Shown in pieces: positions 11,365 through 20,687 of a stretch of DNA of 64,000 bases (its first letter is position 1; each line of letters starts with the position of its first letter). Source of the DNA: Coptis chinensis. Taxonomy: Eukaryota > Streptophyta > Magnoliopsida > Ranunculales > Ranunculaceae. The notes beneath the pieces are model-generated. The model saw nothing but the letters and a program-made list of their open reading frames with translations. It was not told the origin of the DNA and did not search any database. Location: positions 26,757,501 through 26,821,500 of the forward strand of contig CM027382.1 of the NCBI GenBank assembly GCA_015680905.1, given 5' to 3'. The position numbers and the translations under genes are program-made.

Positions 11365-12368
11365 AAAGGTAAAGCTGGGATGATGCAACTTTTAGCTGTA
11401 GCTTGTTTATCTCTAGCAGCCAAAATCGAGGAAATTAAACAGATGTACCTCTTTCTTTATATTTACAGGTGAAGAAAGAAAACATGTTAGATTAAAATGG
11501 TATTGATTGCAGAACCATTCTGATATGTTGTTGAATTACTGTGATCACTGGTTTGAATTTGTGAGATTTTAAGTCACATTTAACAAACGCATTGCCTGAT
11601 ATTGGTAGTTTATGTATGTAGGTTATTTGTATCAAAATTCGTCTTTGAAGCTAGAACCATACAGAGAATGGAGCTTCATGTATTGAGCACATTGAATTGG
11701 AGAATGCAAGCGATTATTCCATTCTCTTTCATAGATTACTTCCTTTGGAAGTTCAACGACGATCAACCTCCATGGAGATCATTGATCGCTCGATCCATCA
11801 ACATTATATTAACTACACTAAGGTCTATTTCTATCCTTTTAATTGTTGTTCTATCCCAAAATGCAATACAATATTAGTTGAGAAATTTTCTGATCCAATG
11901 TTGGTTGGGAAATTAATGCAGGTATTGAACATTTGAACTTCAGGCCTTCTGAAGTTGCTGCAGCGAGCAGTGGTAATATCTGTACTGAGAGAAACTCAAA
12001 CAGTAGATGTTGATAAGGCAACATCTTGTATCATCCAACATGTAGAAAAGGTAATTGTATCATCTTTTTGTTTCACTCCTTCAATTTGAATTTTACGCAA
12101 TTTGATAAATTTAGTAATGTAATGAGGTCCTCTTTGTTTTTTCCATTGGCAGGAGAGGTTGTTGAAGTGTATTCTTATCCAAGATGTTTCATTGATTGGT
12201 GGAGCTATTAAGGTTACAAATAGTGCATCAGTTCCATCTGTGCCACAGAGTCCAATTGGGGTGCTAGATGCTGCTTGCTTAAGCTATAAAAGTGATGATC
12301 TAACAGTTGGGTCATGTGCAAATTCACCTCATTCAAGTTTAATTCAGAGGGCAATACAAGAAAATTAA
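11365..12368 (+). pseudogene. D2-type cyclin, 3' exons only
   Basis: D-type cyclins activate CDKA at the G1/S transition. Recognisable pieces: 11365-11432, acceptor TCTAG then AGMMQLLAVACLSLAAKIEE (cyclin box core); 11622-11822, KFVFEARTIQRMELHVLSTL then NWRMQAIIPFSFIDYF; 11921-12050, GIEHLNFRPSEVAAA then, in a shifted frame, ETQTVDVDKATSC and IIQHVEK; 12152-12368, ending in the D2/D3-typical ASVPSVPQSPIGVLDAACLS and a stop at 12366-12368. The LxCxE retinoblastoma-binding N-terminus and the start of the cyclin box are absent; LINE 1 ends just upstream. The first exon departs from the family after KIEE, and exon 3 is frameshifted, so I call it a pseudogene. Intron positions with AG acceptors are preserved, so it is a genomic copy, not a retrocopy. 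Confidence 0.85.
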
Positions 12369-12412
12369 ACACCAAAGAAAATACCAAAAAAAGTTAACTA
12401 ACAAAATAATAA

Positions 12413-13521
12413 GGTATTTGTTATTGACAGACCCCATATTGTGTTGCGCAGACTCCAACAAAAAAAAAACAATTATTACAAGTGTGTCATTGGTCTCAAA
12501 AAATCTAAAAAAAAACAAATATTACAAGTGTGTCATTGGTCCCAAAAAATTGAATTCGAAAACCCCAATCTTAAACGACCCGACTAGGTCGTTCATTATG
12601 CAAACCCAACAATTTAGCCACACCGTTTGGACTGAGTCTTAAACGGTGTAGCCACATCGTTTGGACTAAGTCTCAAACGACTTGGCCACATCGTTTGGAC
12701 TAAGTCTCAAACGACTTGGCCACATCGTTTGAGACTTAGTCCAAATGGTGTAGCCACACCGTTTGGACTGAGTCTCAAACAGTGTAGCCACATCGTTTGG
12801 ACTAAGTCTCAAACGACTTGGCCACATCGTTTGAGACTTAGTCAAAATGGTGTAGCCACACCGTTTGGGATTTAAACTTTGAAAAAATATAAAGTTCTAT
12901 TTTTTGGCGTTTGAGACTTAGTCCAAACGGTGTGGCCACACCGGTCAAGAGGCCAAAAAATAGAACTTTATATTTTTTTCAAAGTTCAAATCCCAAACGC
13001 CACACCGTTTGGACTAAGTCTCCAACGATATGGCCACACCGTTTGAGACTTAGTCCAAACGGTGTAGCCATATCGTTAGAGACTTAGTCCAAATGGTGTG
13101 GTCACACCGTTTGGGATTTGAACTTTGAAAAAATATAAAGTTTTGTTTTTTGGCCTCTTGACCGGTGTGGCCACACCGTCTGGACTAAGTCTCAAACGAT
13201 GTGGCCAAGTCATTTGGGACTTAGTCCAAACGATGTGGCCACACCGTTTGAGTCTCTTCAAATGTGGTGCCAAGTCATTTGGGACTTAGTCCAAGCGACA
13301 ATGAACGTTTTGAACTTCGATCCGGGTCGCCACATTGTTGGGTTAAGAATGAGCGAGGCGGGTCGTTTAAGCTTGAGGTTTTCAAATTCATTTTTTTGGG
13401 ACTAATGACACATTTGTAATATTTGTTTTTTTTGGACTTTTTGGGACCAATGGCACACTTGTAATAATTGTTTTTTTTTGGGTCTGCCCAACACAATATG
13501 GAGTCCGTCAGTAATAGGACT
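12413..13521. mobile_element. large foldback element rich in inverted repeats (Mutator-like)
   Basis: Left end reads GGTATTTGTTATTGACAGAC; the right end on the other strand reads AGTCCTATTACTGACGGACT. After these, both arms continue CCATATTGTGTTG and then a roughly 200-bp block with AATTATTACAAGTGTG and CATTGGTCCCAAAAA. Flanks 12404-12412 (AAATAATAA) and 13522-13530 (CAATAATAA) match at 8 of 9 bases. The centre is an array of short direct and inverted copies of a motif around CGTTTGGACTAAGTCTCAAA with GGCCACACCG, plus three copies of a 45-bp block containing CTTTGAAAAAATATAAAGTT (about 12875, 12955 inverted, and 13115). There is no coding capacity. Confidence 0.75.
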
Positions 13522-13934
13522 CAATAATAATTTTAATAATTTGAGTTGGGGATGTTGAATCAACAGACCTCATGCTCAAAGTATGAATGAAATAGGCACC
13601 AGGCTGTCACATATCAGCATTTTGAACAGCCTAAGAGAAGAAAGTCATTGATGGACTGATCTGTCACTATGAGGGCCGGGAGATACAGTTTGTTGTACCT
13701 TCCATCTCAAAAGATAAGAGGGTGAAAAATGAGAGGATTTTGCTATTTTAAATTATTTTTTAGTTTTTTTGTGAAGATTTTGAACAAAAAAAAACCATTC
13801 CCATTCAGGGAAGAAAAAGAGACAACACCAAAACATTGATGGAGTAAAGGAGGGAGTGAGGGACTAAGGAGTGGGTTTTTGTTACCTTAAGTCCAAATAC
13901 ATCTAAGATAGTGGTTTGTGATCAATACATTAAA

Positions 13935-14287
13935 GGGTTAACTAGTATTACCCCCACTAGATGAGCCAATTAGGATGAGCCAATTAGGATTTCACTCCCA
14001 CTAGATGGCTAATTAGGGTCTCCCCCTTAAACACACGGTCAACTTGGATTGACCGTTAAATTTGAAGTCAAGCAACTGAAAATTACACAAATGCTCCCAT
14101 TATTTTCAAAAAACAAATGTTCAATTTTAATTAGGTGGGGGCAATTGTGTCATTTTCAGCTATTTGACTTAAAAGTTAACAGTCAAACCAAGTTGACCAT
14201 GTGTTTAGAGGAAGAGACCCTAATTTCTCATCTAGTGGGGGGAAATCCTAATTGGCTCATCTAGTGGGGGGTAATACTACTTAACCC
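13935..14287. mobile_element. 353-bp MITE, Mutator-like 9-bp duplication
   Basis: Terminal inverted repeats of about 40 bp: left GGGTTAACTAGTATTACCCC, right on the other strand GGGTTAAGTAGTATTACCCC, both followed by CACTAGATGAGCCAATTAGG. Inner sequence also pairs (GGTCAACTTGGATTGACCG with the region near 14190). Flanks are 13926-13934 TACATTAAA and 14288-14296 TAAATTAAA, 8 of 9 identical. The left arm contains a short tandem duplication of GATGAGCCAATTAG. It encodes no protein; a short frame across it is a by-product. Confidence 0.8.
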
Positions 14288-14805
14288 TAAATTAAATAGT
14301 TTATGTTAAATTTGTTAAAATTAGTTACTCTTTTGGGTTGTTCTTGTGCACTGTCACCCTTTGTTTAACTGTGTCTGGTATAGAATCTGAACCTTGATGC
14401 CACTCTACGCTCTTCATAAAAGAAAAGAGCATTGTGAGTCAGAACGGCCCTTGGGAATACAACATAGAAACATTTGAAGAATTTGTAGAATTTAGGTGGT
14501 GAGCAAAGTGGAAACAGAATAGGACCACCTCTTGGAAGTTTTAGTTTTGTAGGAAAGAAAACTTTAAATAATAACCAAGGAATTATTTTTTTTTTTTTTT
14601 TTTGGTAACTGGCATTTTATTTAGAGTAGTTCTACTCAGACTCTCAGACTCCCTATTGTGACTCTCTAGCGACTCCATCACGTGTCCAATCTTTCTTAAC
14701 CAATAAAATTAAAACATGAACTAATTTTCTCTTGCCAGCTATTTGATACAAGAAATTGGGCCTAACACCCAATTTTGGAGAAAATGAAGTCTAGAGGACA
14801 CAGTT
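14288..14805. other. no recognised gene; poly-T tract
   Basis: A T run of about 19 bp lies at 14586-14604. The rest is AT-rich with no frame or repeat I can assign. Confidence 0.3.
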
Positions 14806-15019
14806 TTTGGTGAGTAACTCACAAGGACAAATTCTAGCAATTAGTAACTCACGGACCCACGATTTCAAATTTAGTAACCCTCAAAGACAAAATAAGTTGG
14901 CCAGACCATTTTATTTTTTTAAATGCCAGTTATACCCTTTCGTGAAAATAACCCTCAAGGACAAATGGCCCGGATTTAAAATAAATATTTTCCAATTTTA
15001 CCTTTTCTGTCATTTTACT

Positions 15020-15690
15020 ATGAACAATGAGTGTTCATACCTTCTGCTGGTGTATGAATAATGATTGTTCATATCCAAACATGTGAATATACCTTATACA
15101 ATATATTGATGTATGAACATTGAATGCTCATAGTGAACATTGAATGTTCAATGTTCATACCCAAAGACTATGAACATTGAATGTTCATACCCAAAGGACC
15201 AAGGACTATGAACATCGAATGTTCATACCCAAAGGACTATGAACATTGAATATTCATACTCAATCAATTATGAACATTGAATGTTCATACCCAATGACTA
15301 TGAACATTGAATGTTCATATCCAAGGACTATGAACATCGAATGTTCATACCTAAAAGACTATGAACATTGAATGTTCATACCCAATCAATATTCATACCC
15401 AAGGACTGTGAACATTGAATGTTCATACCCAAAAGACTATGAACATTGAATGTTCATACCCAATCAATATTCATACCCAAGGACTGTGAACATTGAATGT
15501 TCATACCCAAAGGACTGAATATTGAATGTTCATACCCAAAAATTGAATGTTCACTATGACCATTGAATGTTTATATCCAAGGACTATGAACATCGAATGT
15601 TCATACCCAAAAGACTATAAACATTGAATGTTCATACCCAATCAATATTCATACCCAATGACTGTGAACATTCAATGTTCATACTAAATC
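15020..15690. repeat. satellite of palindromic units, about 17 copies
   Basis: Tandem units of roughly 26-36 bp built on ATGAACATTGAATGTTCAT followed by ACCCAA and variable spacers such as AGGACT or TCAATATTCATACCCAA. Each core is its own reverse complement except for the central base pair. About 17 recognisable cores lie between 15130 and 15690, with degenerate ones from 15020. Variants include ATCGAAT and ATTCAAT centres. A higher-order unit (core, ACCCAATCAATATTCATACCC, core) recurs three times. Confidence 0.9.
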
Positions 15691-15893
15691 ACCGAAGTCG
15701 TTTTCGTTTTGGGCGGGTATTAATTTATTTCGGCGGGGGTATACTTGACATTTCATCTACTTTCGATCCGTTTTTATTTCGTCAAGGGTATACTTTGAAA
15801 TAAAAACGGATCGAGTAGATGAAATGTCAAGTATACCCCTGACGCGAAATAATTAATAGCCCGACCCAAACGAAACGACCTGGTGTATTTAGT
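15682..15893. repeat. near-perfect hairpin, arms about 100 bp
   Basis: Left arm from CATACTAAAT (15680s) to about 15781 pairs with the right arm from about 15785 to ATTTAGTATG near 15897. The core GTATACTTGACATTTCATCT occurs in the left arm and its complement in the right; outer parts with TCGTTTTCGTTTTGGGCGGG pair with CCCGACCCAAACGAAACGAC. The loop is only a few bases. CpG-containing and relatively GC-richer than the flanks. Confidence 0.85.
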
Positions 15894-16011
15894 ATGAATA
15901 CTTGACCTTTCATCTACCCGGTCCTTAAGAGTTACAAAAATAAAAAAGTGTCCTTGAGAGTTGCTTTTTCGGCATTTTTGTCCTTGAGAGTTACTCCTTA
16001 TAATTGAAAAT

Positions 16012-16787
16012 TTAAAAGAGAGAATCATATTAAGTAAAATAGTGAAAATTTACAAAAACAAAATTTGCAAGTCTTGACATATCCATATTAGAACTCCTCA
16101 TATTTGAACTCTTAAATTTGTATCACTTTATTTCATGATTTGTCTACAAAAAAATTGATTGGTGCAACAATAACTCTGATTAGAAAACAACCAGAGAGCC
16201 CGGTCAAAACAACTAGGATGGGGCCATTAACTGATTACATTATTACTAATTTAAGTTTGAAACAATTGACATCCATGGGACTAGAACCAGCCAAGACTTG
16301 CAGGTAATCTATTTATAACTTTGATGGAATCTACACCATCAATCAATGAAAACAAAAAGGAACAAAGAAGGATTAGATTCTTCTTCTTTTTTATTATAAT
16401 GAAAAGGATTATATTAGATTCTTAACACTAATAATAACCCTGGACAAGTTGTTATGCTTCTCCATTGAACCCATTTGTGGTCGTTATAAGGGTCTTCCAC
16501 TTGAATGATAATTTAACTCATGTAGCCGCTGATTCAATTGCCAGCGACTCCACGCAATTCAAGTCATCCATACCAAAAGTCGTTGTTAGGCTTTACTTTA
16601 TTTAGTTCTTCATTAGAGAAAGGTGGAGGGAAAGGGAAGAATTTGGAGAAGCTAGAGTACATTTTTTCTTTTTTCTTCTTCCTTTATTTTGTATTTGGTA
16701 TTTTCATTTCTTTCTCCTTTTGCCAAAGATCTCGTGTGCTGGAATCCCTAAAGAGTGTCCACAATGGAGTCTAAATAGATTTAATGT
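16012..16787. other. no recognised feature
   Basis: AT-rich single-copy-looking sequence. Short frames here (for example near 16538-16774) have no recognisable motifs. Confidence 0.3.
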
Positions 16788-16796
16788 TTTATTTAT

Positions 16797-17685
16797 GGTG
16801 ATTTAATCGGGCACTAATCAAATTGCATTGGGTAGGCTCCGGCCTAAGCCCTACAACTAAGTCCAACAACAATAGCCCAATACAACACCCCTCCGGTCAA
16901 CGCATACCGGCTACTATTTTTTTCAAACCTTTTGTAGCCGGTATCATCTCTTTCGCGAGATTGAACCCAAAAAAAAAAAACTTCGAGTTTTCTGTCTTGT
17001 TCATACTTCGAGTGTGGAGTTGTGAATCAACAATGAGAATTGAAGTTGGTGACTTCACCCAATTCGAGTTGTGTCCCGTTTAAGTATATACTCAAACTTG
17101 GTTGGGTTTATTAAACTTGATTAGGTTGATTAAATTGGATTGGGTTGATTATTAAACTTGATTAGGGTGGAAGATTGGGTTGATTAAACTTTATGATTTC
17201 AAACTTGATGATTTTTTGGAGTTTGGGTGGAAGATTGGGTTGATTAAACTTGAGTTCGAGTTTGTACAAGCTTGATGAAGTCGTTTTTGAGTTTGAGTTT
17301 GATTTTGGGTTGATTAAGTGGAAGTTGATTTTTAAAATCAACATCGTGACAAACAAACCGAATTTTTTAAGTATAAACGACCCAGCCATGTCGCCCAAGA
17401 GAGTCCCCAAACTATCCCGCCATATCGTCTAGCAAAAAACCAAGAGTTTTGTCTCAAAGGACACGCGCAGACCACTTGAGTGTACCTACGCTCAAACTAC
17501 ATGGTGAGGTCGTTTGAGTGTACGCTCAAACGACATGACGAGACCGTTAAACGACCCGAGGGGTTCGTTATGACTAGACCAGTTGGATTGGTTGTTGGGC
17601 TTGGGCTTTAATGGCAAACTTGTAATATTTCTTTTTTTTTGGGGGGTTGCTCAATCCAATTTGATGAGTGCCCAATACAAGACCC
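16797..17685. mobile_element. 889-bp foldback element with perfect 9-bp target duplication
   Basis: Left end GGTGATTTAATCGGGCACTA, right end on the other strand GGGTCTTGTATTGGGCACTC; both continue with ATCAAATTG and ATTGGGT/ATTGAGC. Flanks 16788-16796 and 17686-17694 are both TTTATTTAT. The right part contains inverted CGTTTGAGTGTACGCTCAAACGA-like repeats (about 17485-17550) and the right arm carries GTAATATTTC plus a T run and GGGTTGCTCAA, similar in style to the end of the 12413-13521 element, suggesting related families. Internally, 17085-17330 is a run of GTTGATTAAACTTGA-like degenerate repeats. No coding capacity. Confidence 0.85.
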
Positions 17686-17812
17686 TTTATTTATTCAATT
17701 AACAAAATATACGAAAAGTACATTAGCAATAGAGTCATTAAACAAAAGACTAGTTAATAATGACGAAGGAATTCCCTTCTAGTCTCTTGTTCAATCCTCT
17801 TTTAATAGTATT

Positions 17813-18362
17813 AGGATAAGTCCAATGGTTTGGTCCGCTAAAACAGCAAACCACAATACCACAGTATATGCGGTTAGCGGGATAGTGTTGTTTGACCTAA
17901 TAGTTTTTCTTTTACCCGTCATTGGCATAGGCATGTAGCAAAAGCCCAAAAACAGTCACCCCATCTAGCCGCCACTCACACTGGCGTGTAGGTGAGAAAA
18001 AATTTCTTTTGTAACCGCCATTCACACTTGCGTGTGGCTTTTTGTTTTTTCACACCCTCGCTATTTTACCCTTTCTCCCATCTCTCTCCCTCTTCTAACC
18101 GCCACAGTAATAGGTGTGTAGATTTATTTCGAAATTAAATCGAATTCTAGGCGCTACCCACAGAGGCGTATAGATTTATTTTGAATTTTTTCTGTGGCCG
18201 CCACTTGTTCTGGCGTGCAGAGCATACGCTATATTGTTAAAATTGGCTGTATACATAGCGAAACTTATACTGATAGCATTAGCGGGTTAGCGATTTCATG
18301 CACCATTGGATCACAATTTACGTGATATTTGGTGTTTTGCCGCACCATTGGACTTTGCCTTA
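17813..18362. mobile_element. MITE-like element with internal GCCGCCA hairpins
   Basis: Left end AGGATAAGTCCAATGG pairs with the right end, which on the other strand reads AAGGCAAAGTCCAATGG followed by TGCGGCAAAACA (left: TTTGGTCCGCTAAAACA). Inner parts TGCGGTTAGCGGGATAG and CTAACCCGCTAATGCTATC also pair. No clear target duplication was found. Internally there are five copies of a small dyad of the form CCGCCAC, 5-8 bases, TGGCGTGTAG (about 17968, 18015, 18098, 18151, 18197), some decayed. Confidence 0.55.
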
Positions 18363-19098
18363 AGGTTGAGTCATTCTAGCATAACACACAGAATTACGAT
18401 ATTGTTAACACAAACCACTAGTGTTATTCCACGTGGATTGGTAGACATAATACAAAGACAGCCGGTAACAAAAACAAATAAGAAAGAGAGCAGTAATATC
18501 AAACAGACCACCGTCGTCTTACTGTTCAACTTCAATGGCGAACTGGTGCAGTGCTGTCTACCATCTTCCCTCTTCTCTCTACCACCGTTTGTTCAACCCT
18601 CTATCTTTTCTGCCTTGCCCATTCTCATAGAAATCAGATTGAAAACTCATAAACCCCAATACATTTCTCAAACAAACAAACAACCAACTCTTGATGGAGA
18701 TTTCAATTCATGGAATCATTTGAAAATTTATAATAAAGGGAGGAACTATATGAATTTTGGTCAGTCAATTCATGGGTAATTGCAAATTCTTAAACATCAA
18801 AAATCAAAAACCCACAACTTACTCAAAACTTCTGAAATCCAATACCAAATTTTCAGTAAAGATAAATCTATATGTGCAATTAGAAATAAAATGATGTTTA
18901 CTGAAAACTTGAGAACGATTTCATCGAATTATAATGATTACAACAATTGTCTATTTAGTTACAAAACAAATTAGTTACAGAACATGATTAATACATGATT
19001 AGTTATAACATAAAACTAAAGTTAGTTACGCTTTTGCTGAGTCATCATTTCTTACGCATATTTGTATTAAATGTTTAACTGTTGACTATTCTGTACTT
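18363..19098. other. no recognised feature
   Basis: Includes an open stretch at 18306-18779 on the plus strand with no recognisable motif and low-complexity composition. I see no support for a gene. Confidence 0.3.
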
Positions 19099-19765
19099 CT
19101 GATGTGAGGGAGTAATATTCACATCCAATGAATATCACACACATGTCCAGCATATACAACCGACCTCATATCCTCGTCCTCAAAGCTCGCTCCATAGTGA
19201 CTTATCTCAGGCAAAACGATCTATTCAATCAAAGCAATGATCAACCGATCTTAGCTATTCGACCTAAGAGCTCGCTTCATAGTGACTTATCTCAGGCAAA
19301 GAGATCTGTTCAATCAAAGCAATGATCAACCGATCTCAGCTGTTCAACCTAAGAGCTCACATCTAAGTGACTCAAGTTGATAGGATAATTTTGCCCAAAG
19401 ACGACCTCCATGAAGCTCACTCATCCCATCTCATAATGGCTTGTAACATATGTATTTATTATAGCTTTCAAGACCGAAGCTTCAGGCATGCATCTCATTG
19501 ATTCTTCATAACTCGCCATCATGGTTCGCCAATGAGAAGGAGACCTGAACCTAACTTGACGCAGAAGAGCAGAAGGCGCAAGCATCTTGCCTATATAAAG
19601 AGGATTATGAACTACATCTGACCTGATTCAATTCCCTCCCCTCAAAGAGAGAACTTGATACATAGGTAGTTCATTCATACGAACTCGATCAAATTAACCT
19701 CAAATGGTCATCTTCTCCATCTAAATCTTTCTCATCAGTAAGGTTGACCAAATACAACCTTTACA
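19099..19765 (+). repeat. 5' LTR of the Tat-like element
   Basis: Begins TGATGTGAGGGAGTAATATT and ends CCTTTACA directly before the primer-binding site. It contains an 87-bp tandem duplication: units 19183-19269 and 19270-19354 plus a partial third starting at 19355, each beginning GCTCGCTYCATAGTGACTTA. The start is inferred from the TG dinucleotide and composition because no second LTR is present to compare. Confidence 0.65.
19592..19600 (+). promoter_or_regulatory. TATA box in the Tat-like LTR
   Basis: TATATAAAG lies about 165 bp before the LTR end, a usual distance for an LTR promoter with R and U5 downstream. Confidence 0.5.
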
Positions 19766-19781
19766 TTGGCGCTGTCTGTGG
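19766..19781 (+). other. primer-binding site of the Tat-like element
   Basis: TTGGCGCTGTCTGTGG follows the CA end of the LTR directly. This is one base different from the widespread plant Ty3/gypsy motif TTGGCGCCGTCTGTGG. Confidence 0.6.
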
Positions 19782-19857
19782 CTCGATTTCTTGAGAAACC
19801 ATAGTTCATACTTTCTAAAAATCTTCAAACTAACTAAATCTCAAGCCCCACGAAGCA

Positions 19858-20687
19858 TGGAAAGCCTCCAGAAGCAAGTGAAGAATCTGGTCAGCTAGAT
19901 GGGAACAATGAACGACAGCATCATCCTGCTGTGCCAAGAAAACACGACGCTCAAAACTCCGATCGCATCCCAGATACCAAACAACAACACTAATGAGGAC
20001 GGCATCCTCGAAGTAAACTAACAAATCAATGAGCTATCCCAGCGAATGGAGCAAAGCACTGTGAAGAAGGAAGCCACTCAGGTCATCCAGAAGATGCTGA
20101 AAACATATCGGGCTTCCTCGTTCACCGTCGAGGTACTCAGTAAACCCTCACCAAAGGACTTCATCTAGCCACAGTTCGTGATGCATGATGGCAGCATTTG
20201 CCCGGGTCAACACGTAGCTCCCTATATTCAAAGTCTCACGCTCTACAGCGCCCAAGAGTGGGACCATCTATAGTGCAACCTGTTCCCCGCCAGTCTCAAA
20301 GACGGCACTCTAGATTGGTTCTATGCTCTGGAACCAAATTCGATCAAAAGTTTCAAAAAGCTTACTGACCAGTTCGCTGGTTAGTACGTCCACAACACTC
20401 ATAAAAGAGCTGACATCGATTCACTCTTTCAGTTGTCTAAGAAGAAAGATGAATCAATCCAATCTTTCTTAGGACGATTCAAGACAGAGTTACTATCTAT
20501 GGAGAGCAACCTCAAGGAGTCGTTCACAACCTTAGCCTTCACCAATTCCATCCAAAAACACACCTGGCTGTCCAGGTCGCTGATGAAATAGCGTCCTAAA
20601 AAACTCGAAGACTTGTACACCCGTGTGGGCAAGTACATCAAGCTACAAGAAGGACTAGAACGGGAAGGCGAGAAAGAATAGGTCACT
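19858..20687 (+). pseudogene. Tat-like gag with glutamine-to-stop changes
   Basis: From the methionine at 19858 one reading frame runs through the gag core, interrupted by stops but no frameshift that I can see. Recognisable: SFTVEVLSKPSPKDFI, LKDGTLDWFYALEPNSIKSF, KKLTDQFAG-stop-YVHNTHKR, DESIQSFLGRFKTELL, all of the retrotransposon gag (PF03732-like) capsid domain. Seven stops (at about 19894, 20019, 20167, 20269, 20383, 20588 and 20680) are TAG, or TAA once, at places where CAG or CAA would restore glutamine; the clearest is FAG-stop-YVHN, where relatives have Q. Confidence 0.8.

Larger units (their letters stand above)
14810..16000. mobile_element. foldback element containing a palindromic satellite and a hairpin
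   Basis: The ends are inverted copies: left GTGAGTAACTCACAAGGACA (about 14810), right on the other strand GGAGTAACTCTCAAGGACAA (about 15997). A second, inner copy of the same motif follows in each arm (TAGTAACTCACGGAC near 14842; the GCAACTCTCAAGGACAC copy near 15950-15966). Inside lie a satellite of palindromic units and, to its right, a near-perfect inverted repeat, each listed separately. I could not define a target duplication, so the family is open; the layout resembles plant foldback transposons. Confidence 0.55.

Noticed and set aside
11600..12368. A functional cyclin D gene
   Set aside because: N-terminal exons missing, first exon diverges after KIEE, and exon 3 is frameshifted.
13076..13496. 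Several 65-73 codon frames in the foldback element
   Set aside because: They follow from the repeat array and exist in alternative frames on both strands.
15130..15690. A CRISPR-like array (regular repeats with spacers)
   Set aside because: Units are palindromic, spacers are not unique but repeated (ACCCAA, AGGACT), and the surroundings are plant transposons; it is a satellite.
18306..18779. 157-codon open frame as a gene
   Set aside because: No motif, low-complexity composition, overlaps the right end of a MITE-like element; no sign of splicing or conservation.
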